This document shows positions 1 to 6,550 of a DNA stretch of 10,105 nt, piece by piece. The stretch's first letter is position 1. Every line of letters begins with the position of its first letter. Position numbers and translations under genes: made by a program. Under the pieces are notes generated by a model. The model ran no database searches. It saw nothing but the letters and a program-made list of their open reading frames with translations, and was not told the DNA's origin. The DNA is from Nitrospinaceae bacterium (GTDB lineage Bacteria; Nitrospinota; Nitrospinia; Nitrospinales; VA-1), in the NCBI GenBank assembly GCA_029261675.1, contig JAJDBA010000258.1, forward strand, positions 1-10,105, given 5' to 3'.

Positions 1-569
1 GGGATTTAAGCTTATATCATGCGGAGATTGATGATGAGTTATTGAGATTTAGGAATACAGGTGCTTTTACAGATTCCACTTTCAATGCAGATAGTACGGT
101 TCATCAAGGTGTGGAACTGGGTGTCGGTCTTCAACTGGGAGAAAATATGCTGATGAATGGGGATAGATTGAAAATGTGGAACGCCTATACCTACAGTAAT
201 TTTTATTTCGATGATGATGTTAATTTTGATGACAACGAAATCCCTGGTCAGCCAAACCATTTTTATAACGCCGAACTGCGTTATGAACAAAAGGATAAAT
301 GGTTTGTTGCGCTTAATATGTTAGCGGCCAGCGATGCGGATACGGATTTCAATAATACAACCAAAGCTCCAGGCTATGCCATTATTGGTACGGGTGCTGG
401 ATATGATGTGAATAAAAAAGTCAGTCTGTTTTTTGAAGGGAGAAATTTATTGAATAAAAAATACATTTCTAACTTTACTGCAGCCGCTACAACAACCAAT
501 GCAAGTTCCAATTTTTATTCTGGTGACCTGAGGCGCTTTTTTGGTGGCGTGCGAGTCACTTTTAATTGA
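1..569 (+). CDS. TonB-dependent outer-membrane receptor, C-terminal part (5' end outside window)
   Basis: The reading frame is open from the window edge (first full codon at base 3) to TGA at 567-569, giving about 188 residues of the C-terminal beta-barrel. A TTG at 42 is only an internal Leu codon, not a start. The translation shows typical late-barrel strands: LYHAEIDDELL, then VHQGVELGVG, SNFYFDDDVNF, PGQPNHF, and near the end FFEGRNLLNKKYISNF and FFGGVRVTFN. These match, segment by segment, the end of the complete receptor encoded at 6548-8728 (SNFRFDDDVSF, PGIPEHV, LFLEAKNITDEAY, FGGVEYSF), so the two are paralogues. It ends in Asn after the usual terminal Phe. Its role is active uptake of a substrate across the outer membrane, powered by the TonB system encoded just downstream. 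The plug domain and TonB box are outside the window, so the ligand cannot be judged. Confidence 0.93.
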   Translation, partial: DLSLYHAEIDDELLRFRNTGAFTDSTFNADSTVHQGVELGVGLQLGENMLMNGDRLKMWNAYTYSNFYFDDDVNFDDNEIPGQPNHFYNAELRYEQKDKWFVALNMLAASDADTDFNNTTKAPGYAIIGTGAGYDVNKKVSLFFEGRNLLNKKYISNFTAAATTTNASSNFYSGDLRRFFGGVRVTFN

Positions 570-575
570 AGAAGA

Positions 576-602
576 TGTGCTTGATTCCTCCTAACAAGCA
601 CA
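576..602 (+). repeat. 27-base conserved hairpin element, copy 1
   Basis: The arms TGTGCTTG and CAAGCACA pair perfectly (9 bp if the flanking A575-T603 is included) around an 11-base loop containing TTCCTCCT. It begins six bases after the receptor stop codon. A second copy with the same length, the same loop core and a compensating base-pair change lies at 5354-5380 on the other strand, also just after a gene. Too regular to be chance; function unknown. A structured RNA element, part of a terminator, or a REP-like DNA repeat are all possible. Confidence 0.75.
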
Positions 603-606
603 TATC

Positions 607-654
607 TCGATATCTGATCCCTTATTTCGTCCAAATAATGGGATCGGATATCGG
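607..654 (+). terminator. Long hairpin after receptor gene; possible terminator
   Basis: CGATATC (608-614) pairs with GATATCG (647-653), a T-G wobble follows, GATCCC (616-621) pairs with GGGATC (640-645), T639 is bulged, and TTATTT (622-627) pairs with AAATAA (633-638) around a five-base loop. That is about 20 pairs. It is followed by a pyrimidine-rich tail, TCTTCTTTCC. The tail is not a clean T-run, so it may be a weak terminator, an mRNA-stability hairpin or an attenuator between the receptor gene and the propeller gene that starts at 689. Confidence 0.5.
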
Positions 655-688
655 TCTTCTTTCCTAATTCTAAAGCAAGGGTGGACTC

Positions 689-1975
689 ATGTTAACTGTA
701 AAAACTATACGCAGAGATGTTGGGGGTATGTTGCTGCTTTTAATAGTTTCTTATCTCCAAATCAATCATAGCTTAGTATTCGCGGGTGATTTAAAAAAAG
801 GGGATATTAAATCCTTTAACAGTGAGGCATCGGTAAGCTGGGAATCCAAGCCGAAAGAAGTCGACAAGGGTAGTGGATTGCAATTACTTCTTTCTGCATC
901 AGAAGGTATGGGCTTTGTCTATGCGGCAAGAAAAAGTGATAAAGGGCAGGACCTTTTTTTTACTCATTCCCACAACACGGGAGACACCTTTTCCAAATCC
1001 TACCGAGTAAATGATACAGAAGGGGAAGTCAGCTTTCACGGAGAAAATGGCCCCTTGCTTAAACAAGGCCCTGGCATAGGTAAATATGCTGTTTGGGCAG
1101 GCGGGAATGATATAAAATTTGCTCGTTCTATGAACTTTGGAAGAAGTTTTCTACCCTCTATTAAAGTTAACGACGATAACGAAAAGTCTTACCATTCTTT
1201 TCAGACGATGGAAGTGAGTCCTGATGGGACCATCTATATTGCTTGGCTTGACGGGCGAGGAAAAGAGACAAATCTTCCAGGGACTTCTTCTCTATATTTA
1301 GCCCGCTCTTCAAATCAAGGTGCCTCTTTCGAAAAAAATATAAAAGTAGCAGGCGATGTATGCCCTTGTTGTCGACCTGCATTAACATTTGATGATTCGG
1401 GAAATGTCTACATCTCGTGGAGACATGTCGACAAAGATAACAATCGAGTTGTGGTTGTCTCTTCTTCCGCTGATAAGGGGCAGACCTGGGCTGGAAAAGT
1501 ACAGGTTACCCAAAAAGGATGGAAGGTAAATGGATGTCCTCATTCTGGAGCTTCTATGGAGTTTCAGGATGGAAAGTTGTTTATTTCCTGGTATAGCGCC
1601 GCTGGAAATCGAGCCGCTTTGCGTGCGGGATTATCACATGACAAAGGTAAAAGCTTTACCTATCTAGGTGAGGTACAGGGGAAAGTGCTGGATGCAAATC
1701 ATCCAGATATTCAAATGATCAAGGGGGACGCATGGATCATTTTTCAAGGAAGAGATCCTGAGTCCGATGACGGCTGGGGAGTTATTCGCCCTTGGTTAGT
1801 CAAAATCGAAAGTGACGGGACCTCTAGCACGCCTAGTAAAGTTCCGTTTCTTGGTGATAGTGTCGCTTACCCATATTTATTTTCAGGAAGTGGCGGAAGA
1901 ATTTATGCGACATGGACAGAGATTGGTGAAAAAGAAAACAAAGCCGTGTTATGTAGGGGAAGGTTTGTTAAATGA
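689..1975 (+). CDS. Exported BNR/sialidase-like beta-propeller protein with CPCC and CPH motifs
   Basis: 428 residues. Residues 1-32 form a signal peptide (basic start, hydrophobic MLLLLIVSYLQ, cleavage probably after VFA), so it acts in the periplasm or at the surface. The mature part repeats beta-propeller blades, each with an Asp-box-like turn: HNTGDTF (~95-101), MNFGRSF (~148-154), SNQGASF (~208-214), ADKGQTW (~261-267) and HDKGKSF (~317-323), and strands such as YIAWLDG and YISWRHV. This is the sialidase/BNR fold with six or seven blades. I do not see a convincing sialidase arginine triad and doubt it cleaves sialic acid. Odd features are C225-P-C-C228 and C283-P-H285 at blade starts, plus His at 118, 169 and 338 in comparable positions; in this fold such loops line the central face, so a metal site is plausible (inference). 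The start has an AAGGGTGG ribosome site. The stop overlaps tonB by 4 bases, indicating co-translation with it. Confidence 0.82.
   Translation: MLTVKTIRRDVGGMLLLLIVSYLQINHSLVFAGDLKKGDIKSFNSEASVSWESKPKEVDKGSGLQLLLSASEGMGFVYAARKSDKGQDLFFTHSHNTGDTFSKSYRVNDTEGEVSFHGENGPLLKQGPGIGKYAVWAGGNDIKFARSMNFGRSFLPSIKVNDDNEKSYHSFQTMEVSPDGTIYIAWLDGRGKETNLPGTSSLYLARSSNQGASFEKNIKVAGDVCPCCRPALTFDDSGNVYISWRHVDKDNNRVVVVSSSADKGQTWAGKVQVTQKGWKVNGCPHSGASMEFQDGKLFISWYSAAGNRAALRAGLSHDKGKSFTYLGEVQGKVLDANHPDIQMIKGDAWIIFQGRDPESDDGWGVIRPWLVKIESDGTSSTPSKVPFLGDSVAYPYLFSGSGGRIYATWTEIGEKENKAVLCRGRFVK
1955..1975 (+). promoter_or_regulatory. tonB ribosome site and ATGA stop-start overlap
   Basis: AGGGGAAGG at 1955-1963 lies 8 bases before the tonB ATG at 1972. 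The ATG shares bases with the TGA stop of the propeller gene (1973-1975). This fixes the tonB start and points to translational coupling of the two genes. Confidence 0.75.
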
Positions 1976-2925
1976 GTACTTTTACAAAACTCGCCAAATC
2001 ATTTAATCTTTTTCATGCTATTGGATTTTCGGTAGCAACTCATTTGGTGCTGTTAATTTTTTCTCCCACGTTACCCGCTAATACAACTCTTAAGTTGGAA
2101 AATAAAGTTGAAAAGGTGCATCTAGAGATAATTAAAAAAGCAAAGCCGATTCGTAAAAAGAAAACTATAGTTCCTAAAAAGAAAGCTATACCGGTTATAA
2201 AGAAGGCAATGTTGAAAACCACAACTCAAACTATGCCAAAACCGGTTCACATAAAGCCTTTGCGTACGAGTTCTGCTCAATCCGTTAATTTTAAACCTGC
2301 AAGAAAACTCAGTGTATCTAGAATATCAAGTCCTGCGGCAAGTCGATTCAACGCGGCCTTTGCGTCTATTAACACAACACAAAACAAGAAAGTCTCCAGC
2401 GTGCCTTACGCAAAGAGAGCCACTTTGGGAATGAATTCCGCTAAATTGTTGCCAGACTCCAAAATGGCAAGAAAAGTTCGTTCCTTCACTCCTTCTAATG
2501 GTATGCCGACAGGTAAAGCCGTCCGAATTAGTACTCGAAGTTTTTCCTCTCCTTCATTCGTACCTGCTGTAGTCAAAAATATTATGAGGGTAGCCGAGGA
2601 AGAGAATAACTTATTGGCAGGAGATGATTTTAATAAAATATGGGGGCAATACACCAATTCTATTCAACTAAAAATTGCTCAGGCAAAAGTCTATCCCCCA
2701 ATAGCCAGAGAGAGAAAGCAGCAAGGGAAAGCATTTTTATCTTTTAAATTAGATAAAGAAGGGCAAATTCTAGAACTGTCCATTGAAAACTCTTCAGGGT
2801 ATAAAATTTTAGATCAAGCCGCCATGAAGGCAATAAAAGAAGCCGCGCCTTTTCCCACTATCCCTGCAAGTTTGAATAAAAAATATGCTTCACTAAAAAT
2901 TCCAATATCATTTGTTTTGAGATAA
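1972..2925 (+). CDS. tonB: TonB energy-transducing protein
   Basis: 317 residues. A single N-terminal membrane anchor (about 13-32) contains S20-x-x-x-H24, matching the conserved Ser/His pair in the TonB transmembrane helix that couples to ExbB-ExbD. A long basic linker (about 50-200) rich in Lys, Pro and Ser spans the periplasm; it is more Lys-rich than the Pro-Lys/Pro-Glu stretches of enterobacterial TonB. The C-terminal domain (about 226-317) is canonical: YPPIAR (241-246), GKAFLSFKLDKEGQI, ENSSGYKILDQAAMKAI, APFPTIP (292-298) and a final IPISFVL strand. It contacts the TonB box of outer-membrane receptors and transmits force from the ExbB-ExbD motor. Its place between a receptor gene and exbBDD suggests a dedicated, not housekeeping, TonB. 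Longer than E. coli TonB (239 residues) because of the linker. Confidence 0.94.
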   Translation: MSTFTKLAKSFNLFHAIGFSVATHLVLLIFSPTLPANTTLKLENKVEKVHLEIIKKAKPIRKKKTIVPKKKAIPVIKKAMLKTTTQTMPKPVHIKPLRTSSAQSVNFKPARKLSVSRISSPAASRFNAAFASINTTQNKKVSSVPYAKRATLGMNSAKLLPDSKMARKVRSFTPSNGMPTGKAVRISTRSFSSPSFVPAVVKNIMRVAEEENNLLAGDDFNKIWGQYTNSIQLKIAQAKVYPPIARERKQQGKAFLSFKLDKEGQILELSIENSSGYKILDQAAMKAIKEAAPFPTIPASLNKKYASLKIPISFVLR

Positions 2926-2948
2926 ACAATGAAGATACGAGAAAAAAT

Positions 2949-3668
2949 ATGAAAATTTTTACTTTGTTAATTTATTTAATGTTTTCATTTTTCCCTGGGC
3001 TGGTCTTTGCTGATGTGGACAAGGTTGATACAAATTTTGATGGGAAAATGGATCAATGGAAGCATAAGTCCCCAGAAGGTTTAATTGTTAAAGTTGAATA
3101 TGATACCAATCATGATGGTTCGATAGATCAAATCGAACATTATCAAGGGAAAAAGATAATGGTTAAAGCTGAGTTTGACTCCAATAATGATGGGAGAATG
3201 GATCAGGTTCAACACTATTCAAAGAGTGGAAAGTTGGAGTGGGTGGAAAAAGATTCTAAAAATACGGGTCGCTTTGACTGGACTGAGTTTTTTAATGGTA
3301 ACGAAAAAATAGTTCGCATTGAAGTGGATGGGAATGGGGATGGTCAAATAGATATTTGGCAGCATTTCAACGCAGATCAAAAAATAGTTCTTACTGAATA
3401 CGATATGGACAATAACGGTAAGTTGGACCGTTGGGATTACTATGCAAACGAAAAGCTAGAAAAAGTTGGGTTTGATACCAATGACGATTTGAAACCCGAT
3501 CAGTGGCAATATTTTTACGGTTCAAAAGTGGTCGCCAGGGTTGAAAGTGATACCAACTATGACGGTAAAGCGGATCACTGGGAGTACTTCAATCCCTCGG
3601 GCAAATTAACAAAAATGGAAGCCGATAGAAATTTCGATGGCAAGCCTGACCTTGTTGAGAATAAGTAA
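2949..3668 (+). CDS. Exported protein of nine 25-residue Ca-loop-like D-x-N-x-D-G repeats
   Basis: 239 residues: a signal peptide (1-21, cleavage after VFA) and then nearly only repeats. Nine loops of the form D-x-[N/D]-x-D-G-x-x-D start at residues 27, 52, 77, 102, 127, 152, 176, 201 and 226, a 25-residue period with a single 24. Each loop is followed by W/I/V-x-H/Y/F-Y/F, a turn (often SGK or NEK) and a short strand ending in E-x-D. Loops 4 (DSKNTGRFD), 6 (N for D) and 7 (DTNDDLKPD, no Gly) are degenerate. The loops resemble EF-hand-like or thrombospondin-type-3 calcium loops, so a calcium-stabilised periplasmic or surface rod is likely (inference). I recognise no named family. The ATG at 2929 is unusable because its frame stops within eight codons. 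It lies 23 bases after tonB and 37 before exbB, implying a role with the TonB machinery. Confidence 0.85.
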   Translation: MKIFTLLIYLMFSFFPGLVFADVDKVDTNFDGKMDQWKHKSPEGLIVKVEYDTNHDGSIDQIEHYQGKKIMVKAEFDSNNDGRMDQVQHYSKSGKLEWVEKDSKNTGRFDWTEFFNGNEKIVRIEVDGNGDGQIDIWQHFNADQKIVLTEYDMDNNGKLDRWDYYANEKLEKVGFDTNDDLKPDQWQYFYGSKVVARVESDTNYDGKADHWEYFNPSGKLTKMEADRNFDGKPDLVENK

Positions 3669-3705
3669 ATATTATAGTAAAACTTTTCATTAGTGGGGGT
3701 ATTCG

Positions 3706-4374
3706 ATGGGCGAGACTTCGGGCCTTTTTGGTGCTGCAATGGCCTACATAAATAAAGGGGGCATAATAATGGCTCCTATTATTCTTTGCTCAGTTTTGGC
3801 TTTGGCCATTATTATCGAGCGCTTAATTTTCTTTAAAAGCTACTTTATTGATGTAGAAGGTTTTTTAAATCCTATCCTTAAATTAGTAGGAGAGGGGAAT
3901 ACATCTAAAGTTTTAGAGCGTTGTCAAAACAACCCTAATCCCTTGGGACGGATCATTAAAGCGGGTCTGGACGAAAAAGAGATGCCTCGCTGGAAATTGG
4001 AGGAAAAGTTAACTTTTGCAGGTCAGGAAGAAGTTAATGCTCTCGAAAAGAATATGCGAGGATTAGAGGTGATTGCCACAATATCTCCGCTAATGGGTTT
4101 ATTAGGAACGGTAATAGGAATGGTTCAGGCTTTTAATAAGGTTGCACAATATAAAGGTCAGGTTGACCCTAGCTTGCTTGCAGGTGGCATATGGGAGGCT
4201 TTATTGACAACCGCCGCAGGTTTGTCTGTTGCCATTCCTACGGTAATTATGCTGCATTATTTTGAGCGCAAAAAAGAAAAACTGGCTTTTCAATTAAATA
4301 AATATGGGACTCAGTTTATTTATTCGATGGATAGAAAGTTTTATCCAGAACCTTCCTCTCAAGTTGTTTCGTAA
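3706..4374 (+). CDS. exbB: ExbB / MotA-TolQ-ExbB proton channel subunit
   Basis: 222 residues with three predicted membrane helices: about 20-43 (IIMAPIILCSVLALAIIIERLIFF), 122-144 and 166-187. The family signature is clear in helix 2 (SPLMGLLGTVIGMVQAF, 127-143) and helix 3 (GGIWEALLTTAAGLSVAIP, 160-178), including the polar Thr pair lining the channel. The cytoplasmic loop between helices 1 and 2 (about 45-120) has the usual charged helices ending in E-K-N-M-R-G-L. It forms the pentameric stator that, with ExbD, converts the proton gradient into TonB motion. It has no N-terminal periplasmic extension. The ribosome site is the G-rich GTGGGGGT about 7 bases before ATG. TolQ is the main alternative, but adjacent tonB and receptor genes favour ExbB. 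Confidence 0.93.
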   Translation: MGETSGLFGAAMAYINKGGIIMAPIILCSVLALAIIIERLIFFKSYFIDVEGFLNPILKLVGEGNTSKVLERCQNNPNPLGRIIKAGLDEKEMPRWKLEEKLTFAGQEEVNALEKNMRGLEVIATISPLMGLLGTVIGMVQAFNKVAQYKGQVDPSLLAGGIWEALLTTAAGLSVAIPTVIMLHYFERKKEKLAFQLNKYGTQFIYSMDRKFYPEPSSQVVS

Positions 4375-4386
4375 CAAACCTTCTGA

Positions 4387-4776
4387 ATGCTTAAAATAAC
4401 AAAAGGAAATAAAAAACCTTTCAAACCGGATCTGGCCCCATTGATTGATGTGGTCTTTTTACTGCTAATTTTTTATATGCTCACCTTTGCGGTTTCGGGT
4501 CAAGGATTGAGCGTAAAACTTCCTCAAGAGTCATCTTCAAGCGCTACAGAAGAGATTGCGCTTACGATCAAAATTAATGGGATTCAAGATATTAGAGTGG
4601 GGGAGAAAAAAACTACTCTAAGTGAATTAAAGTCTCTGCTGAAAACTGAAATTATGGATAGAAAAAACAAGGCTGTGATTGTAGAGACAAACAGTGTGAT
4701 TAAATACGATATTTTTGTTCGGGTTTTTGATTTGGCTCGGCAAGCAGGTGCCAGAAAATTTTCTCTGGTTATGTAG
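4387..4776 (+). CDS. exbD: ExbD biopolymer transport protein, first copy (has the membrane Asp)
   Basis: 129 residues. A short basic cytoplasmic start (KITKGNKKPFKP) leads into one membrane helix (about 17-37), LAPLIDVVFLLLIFYMLTFA, with the essential proton-carrying Asp at residue 21. The periplasmic domain (about 40-129) has the ExbD/TolR pattern, ending in VFDLARQAGARKFSLV. It is the stator rod subunit inside the ExbB pentamer. The ATG is 12 bases after the exbB stop, with no recognisable Shine-Dalgarno sequence in CAAACCTTCTGA, so translation probably depends on reinitiation after exbB. Confidence 0.92.
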   Translation: MLKITKGNKKPFKPDLAPLIDVVFLLLIFYMLTFAVSGQGLSVKLPQESSSSATEEIALTIKINGIQDIRVGEKKTTLSELKSLLKTEIMDRKNKAVIVETNSVIKYDIFVRVFDLARQAGARKFSLVM

Positions 4777-4807
4777 ATTCTTAAAGAGAATTAGGCCATC
4801 TAAAAAT

Positions 4808-5218
4808 ATGATGAAGATTCAGAGTCCAAAAAAGAGAAGTATGGAATTAGATTTAATTCCTCTGATAAATATCGTTTTTTTATTGCTGATATTTTTCATG
4901 TTAACTTCTAGCTCAATTAGTAGTTCCCTTAAGGCGGAACTTCCAACAGCGCAATCTTCGATTCCAATTAAGAAAAAAAATAATATTTTGAAAATTTCTC
5001 TTGAGGGGTTAATCGAACTTAATGGAAAACCTGTCTTAGAGGGTGAACTGGACGCTCGTTTGAAGGCAGAACTAACTCAAGAAAAATCTAAAATTATTGA
5101 AGTCCATGGAGATAAGAATATTGAGTTTGAGGTTTTTGGGAAGATAATTAGAGACGCAAGAAATGCAGGGGCAGAAGATTTTGTTTTTGCAACCAAACAA
5201 TCGACTAGCGCTGATTAA
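4808..5218 (+). CDS. exbD: ExbD-family protein, second copy with Asn in place of the membrane Asp
   Basis: 136 residues from the ATG at 4808 (an ATG at 4811 follows at once). AGG at 4793-4795 is the nearest ribosome-site candidate, and 31 bases separate it from the first exbD. An in-frame TTG at 4715 would give a longer protein overlapping exbD, but the added segment has no ExbD similarity. The protein has a basic N-terminus, one membrane helix (about 17-37) DLIPLINIVFLLLIFFMLTS, and an ExbD periplasmic domain ending FGKIIRDARNAGAEDFVFAT. Aligned without gaps to the first ExbD, residue 21 is Asn (codon AAT) where the partner has Asp21. In E. coli ExbD the equivalent Asp25 is essential, so this copy cannot titrate a proton there. 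It probably works as a heterodimer with the first copy (inference). Confidence 0.9.
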   Translation: MMKIQSPKKRSMELDLIPLINIVFLLLIFFMLTSSSISSSLKAELPTAQSSIPIKKKNNILKISLEGLIELNGKPVLEGELDARLKAELTQEKSKIIEVHGDKNIEFEVFGKIIRDARNAGAEDFVFATKQSTSAD

Positions 5219-5303
5219 CCTATAGATTGATAAGAAATAGGGAGCTATAAGTTCTGCTTGTCAAAAGTTCATCAAAGTATTCTTTAGGTGGTATGGAAAT
5301 ATT

Positions 5304-5350
5304 TGGGAAGGTCGACATTAAGATATCCCCATCTAAATGCCGACCTCCCA
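5304..5350 (-). terminator. Long imperfect hairpin in the convergent intergenic region
   Basis: TGGGA (5304-5308) pairs with TCCCA (5346-5350), A5309 is bulged, GGTCG (5310-5314) pairs with CGACC (5341-5345), one A/C mismatch follows, CATT (5316-5319) pairs with AATG (5336-5339), one A/A mismatch, then AGAT (5321-5324) pairs with ATCT (5331-5334) around a six-base loop. It lies between the convergent 3' ends of exbD copy 2 and the PepSY gene and could end transcripts from either side. Read on -, it follows the conserved 27-base hairpin by three bases and is trailed by AATATTTCC, only weakly U-rich. Confidence 0.5.
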
Positions 5351-5353
5351 GTG

Positions 5354-5380
5354 TGTACTTGCCAGGAGGAAGCAAGTACA
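5354..5380 (-). repeat. 27-base conserved hairpin element, copy 2
   Basis: Read on the - strand, the arms TGTACTTG and CAAGTACA pair perfectly, extended by one C-G pair, around a loop holding TTCCTCCT. Relative to copy 1 at 576-602, a G-C stem pair has become A-T, so pairing is kept, while the eight-base loop core and all spacings are identical. It begins 22 bases past the stop codon of the PepSY gene, in sense orientation, and a longer hairpin follows three bases later, as in copy 1. Confidence 0.75.
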
Positions 5381-5402
5381 ATAAATAAATTGCTCTAAAA
5401 TT

Positions 5403-6539
5403 TCATATTTCTTTTAACGTTTTGTTGAAAGATCTTAATCCTTTCCGCTTTTTCCTAAAGAAGACGATTCCCGTAATAAACAAAATCATTGGGACCAGAC
5501 CTGCAATAAAATATAAAATGCGCCCGTATATTCCAAGAAACTCACCAATTTCTCGGTGAAGCGGCCATAATAAATCCAAAGCATTTTCTCCGAAGTTATT
5601 GTCTTGTTTATCCAGTTTTGCCAGCGGCTTGCCTGAATATTGATCCAACCAAATTGTTGATATGGGATGATTCAGGGCATAACTCTCGGGGCCTCGCACA
5701 TTGATTCTGTAAACCCCAGCGACTCCACCTGAAGTCATAATTTGTCGAACATCGCCTTTAGGAAAGTGCTCTAGGGCAATTGCAATAGCCTGATCCAGTG
5801 TCAGCGGCTTTTTACCTGGAATTACTGTAGACTTTAGATCTTTAGGTGCTTCCCGAACGGGATAAATAAGTTTAACTATCGGTTTGACTTTGGTTGGATG
5901 GGTGAAATAAAAACCAGACACTGCCAAAATTACCAGTGGAATTAAAAAATAAATTCCTGCCAGTCGATGTAAATCGTAAAGCATGCGAGAACTTGACCCT
6001 CTTGGTTTGAACCACCAGGTTGAATGTGTATCCCACTGTCGCGGTCGCCATAAATAGAGACCGGTTCCAAGTGATACTAAAAGGGCGAGAGCCAAATACC
6101 CTGCCAGATCCCATCCAAATTTATCCAGCTGTAATTCTGCATGAAGATCATATATCCAGGTCATAAGTGTTTCTCCCCAGAAACGGGTTCCTATTATCTC
6201 CCCGGTATAGGGGTTGATGGAAACCATCAGAGGTGCCCAGAATGCGCCTTTTTTTTCTATGGGCTTCGGGTAATCGGCACGCAGAGGAATGCTGGGGGCC
6301 GATGGAAGGATCACCTTCCATGGTTCCGTCCGCTTAGGATGAGCTGATTGAATAATTTCCATTAACTCCTCTACAGACTTGCTTTTGTTGCCCGGATTAA
6401 TGATCGTAAACTCGGGATTTAAAAACCGATCAAAGTCCCGGTAGAACGTTATTAAGCTCCCCGACAGCCCTTGAAGTGAGAAAAGAAATCCAGCGCAAAG
6501 CGCCAAAACTAAATGAATTCTTAAATAAAAATTTCGCAT
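5403..6539 (-). CDS. PepSY-associated four-helix membrane protein (PiuB/FoxB-like, putative metal-siderophore reductase)
   Basis: 378 residues with four predicted membrane helices at about 10-32, 143-164, 190-213 and 338-361. Helix-flanking histidines typical of the family are visible: RIH9LVLAL, YDLH133AEL, DLH191RLAGIY and WPLH328REIGEFLG; such residues bind heme or metal in related proteins. A PepSY domain lies at about 244-306 (KPLTLDQAIAIALEHFP... ISTIWLDQYSGKPL), with an earlier periplasmic segment (about 33-130) containing INPYTGEIIGTRFWGETL. PepSY-TM proteins of this type accompany TonB receptors, and some (FoxB, PiuB) are linked to reduction or release of iron from siderophores at the inner membrane. 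The start is set by TAAGGAATAGC before the ATG, only 8 bases after the receptor stop, so the two genes are one operon. The substrate is not evident. Confidence 0.9.
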   Translation of the reverse strand: MRNFYLRIHLVLALCAGFLFSLQGLSGSLITFYRDFDRFLNPEFTIINPGNKSKSVEELMEIIQSAHPKRTEPWKVILPSAPSIPLRADYPKPIEKKGAFWAPLMVSINPYTGEIIGTRFWGETLMTWIYDLHAELQLDKFGWDLAGYLALALLVSLGTGLYLWRPRQWDTHSTWWFKPRGSSSRMLYDLHRLAGIYFLIPLVILAVSGFYFTHPTKVKPIVKLIYPVREAPKDLKSTVIPGKKPLTLDQAIAIALEHFPKGDVRQIMTSGGVAGVYRINVRGPESYALNHPISTIWLDQYSGKPLAKLDKQDNNFGENALDLLWPLHREIGEFLGIYGRILYFIAGLVPMILFITGIVFFRKKRKGLRSFNKTLKEI

Positions 6540-6550
6540 GCTATTCCTTA
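6540..6550 (-). promoter_or_regulatory. Ribosome site of the PepSY gene overlapping the receptor stop codon
   Basis: On the - strand the receptor stop TAA runs directly into AAGGAA, the Shine-Dalgarno sequence for the PepSY ATG at 6539. Stop codon and ribosome site share bases, so the two genes are almost certainly translationally coupled. Confidence 0.7.

Noticed and set aside
42..569. A gene starting at the TTG at 42
   Set aside because: The frame is open to the window edge and the upstream codons continue the receptor barrel pattern, so the TTG is an internal Leu.
689..1975. True sialidase (neuraminidase)
   Set aside because: Asp-box-like repeats mark the fold only. No clear arginine triad is visible, and the operon context is TonB transport.
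2929..2952. Alternative ATG at 2929 for the repeat protein
   Set aside because: It is in another frame and meets a stop after seven codons.
4715..4807. Longer second ExbD starting at TTG 4715, overlapping the first exbD
   Set aside because: The extra N-terminal residues have no ExbD character, and the ATG at 4808 gives a protein that aligns from its first residues with the first ExbD.
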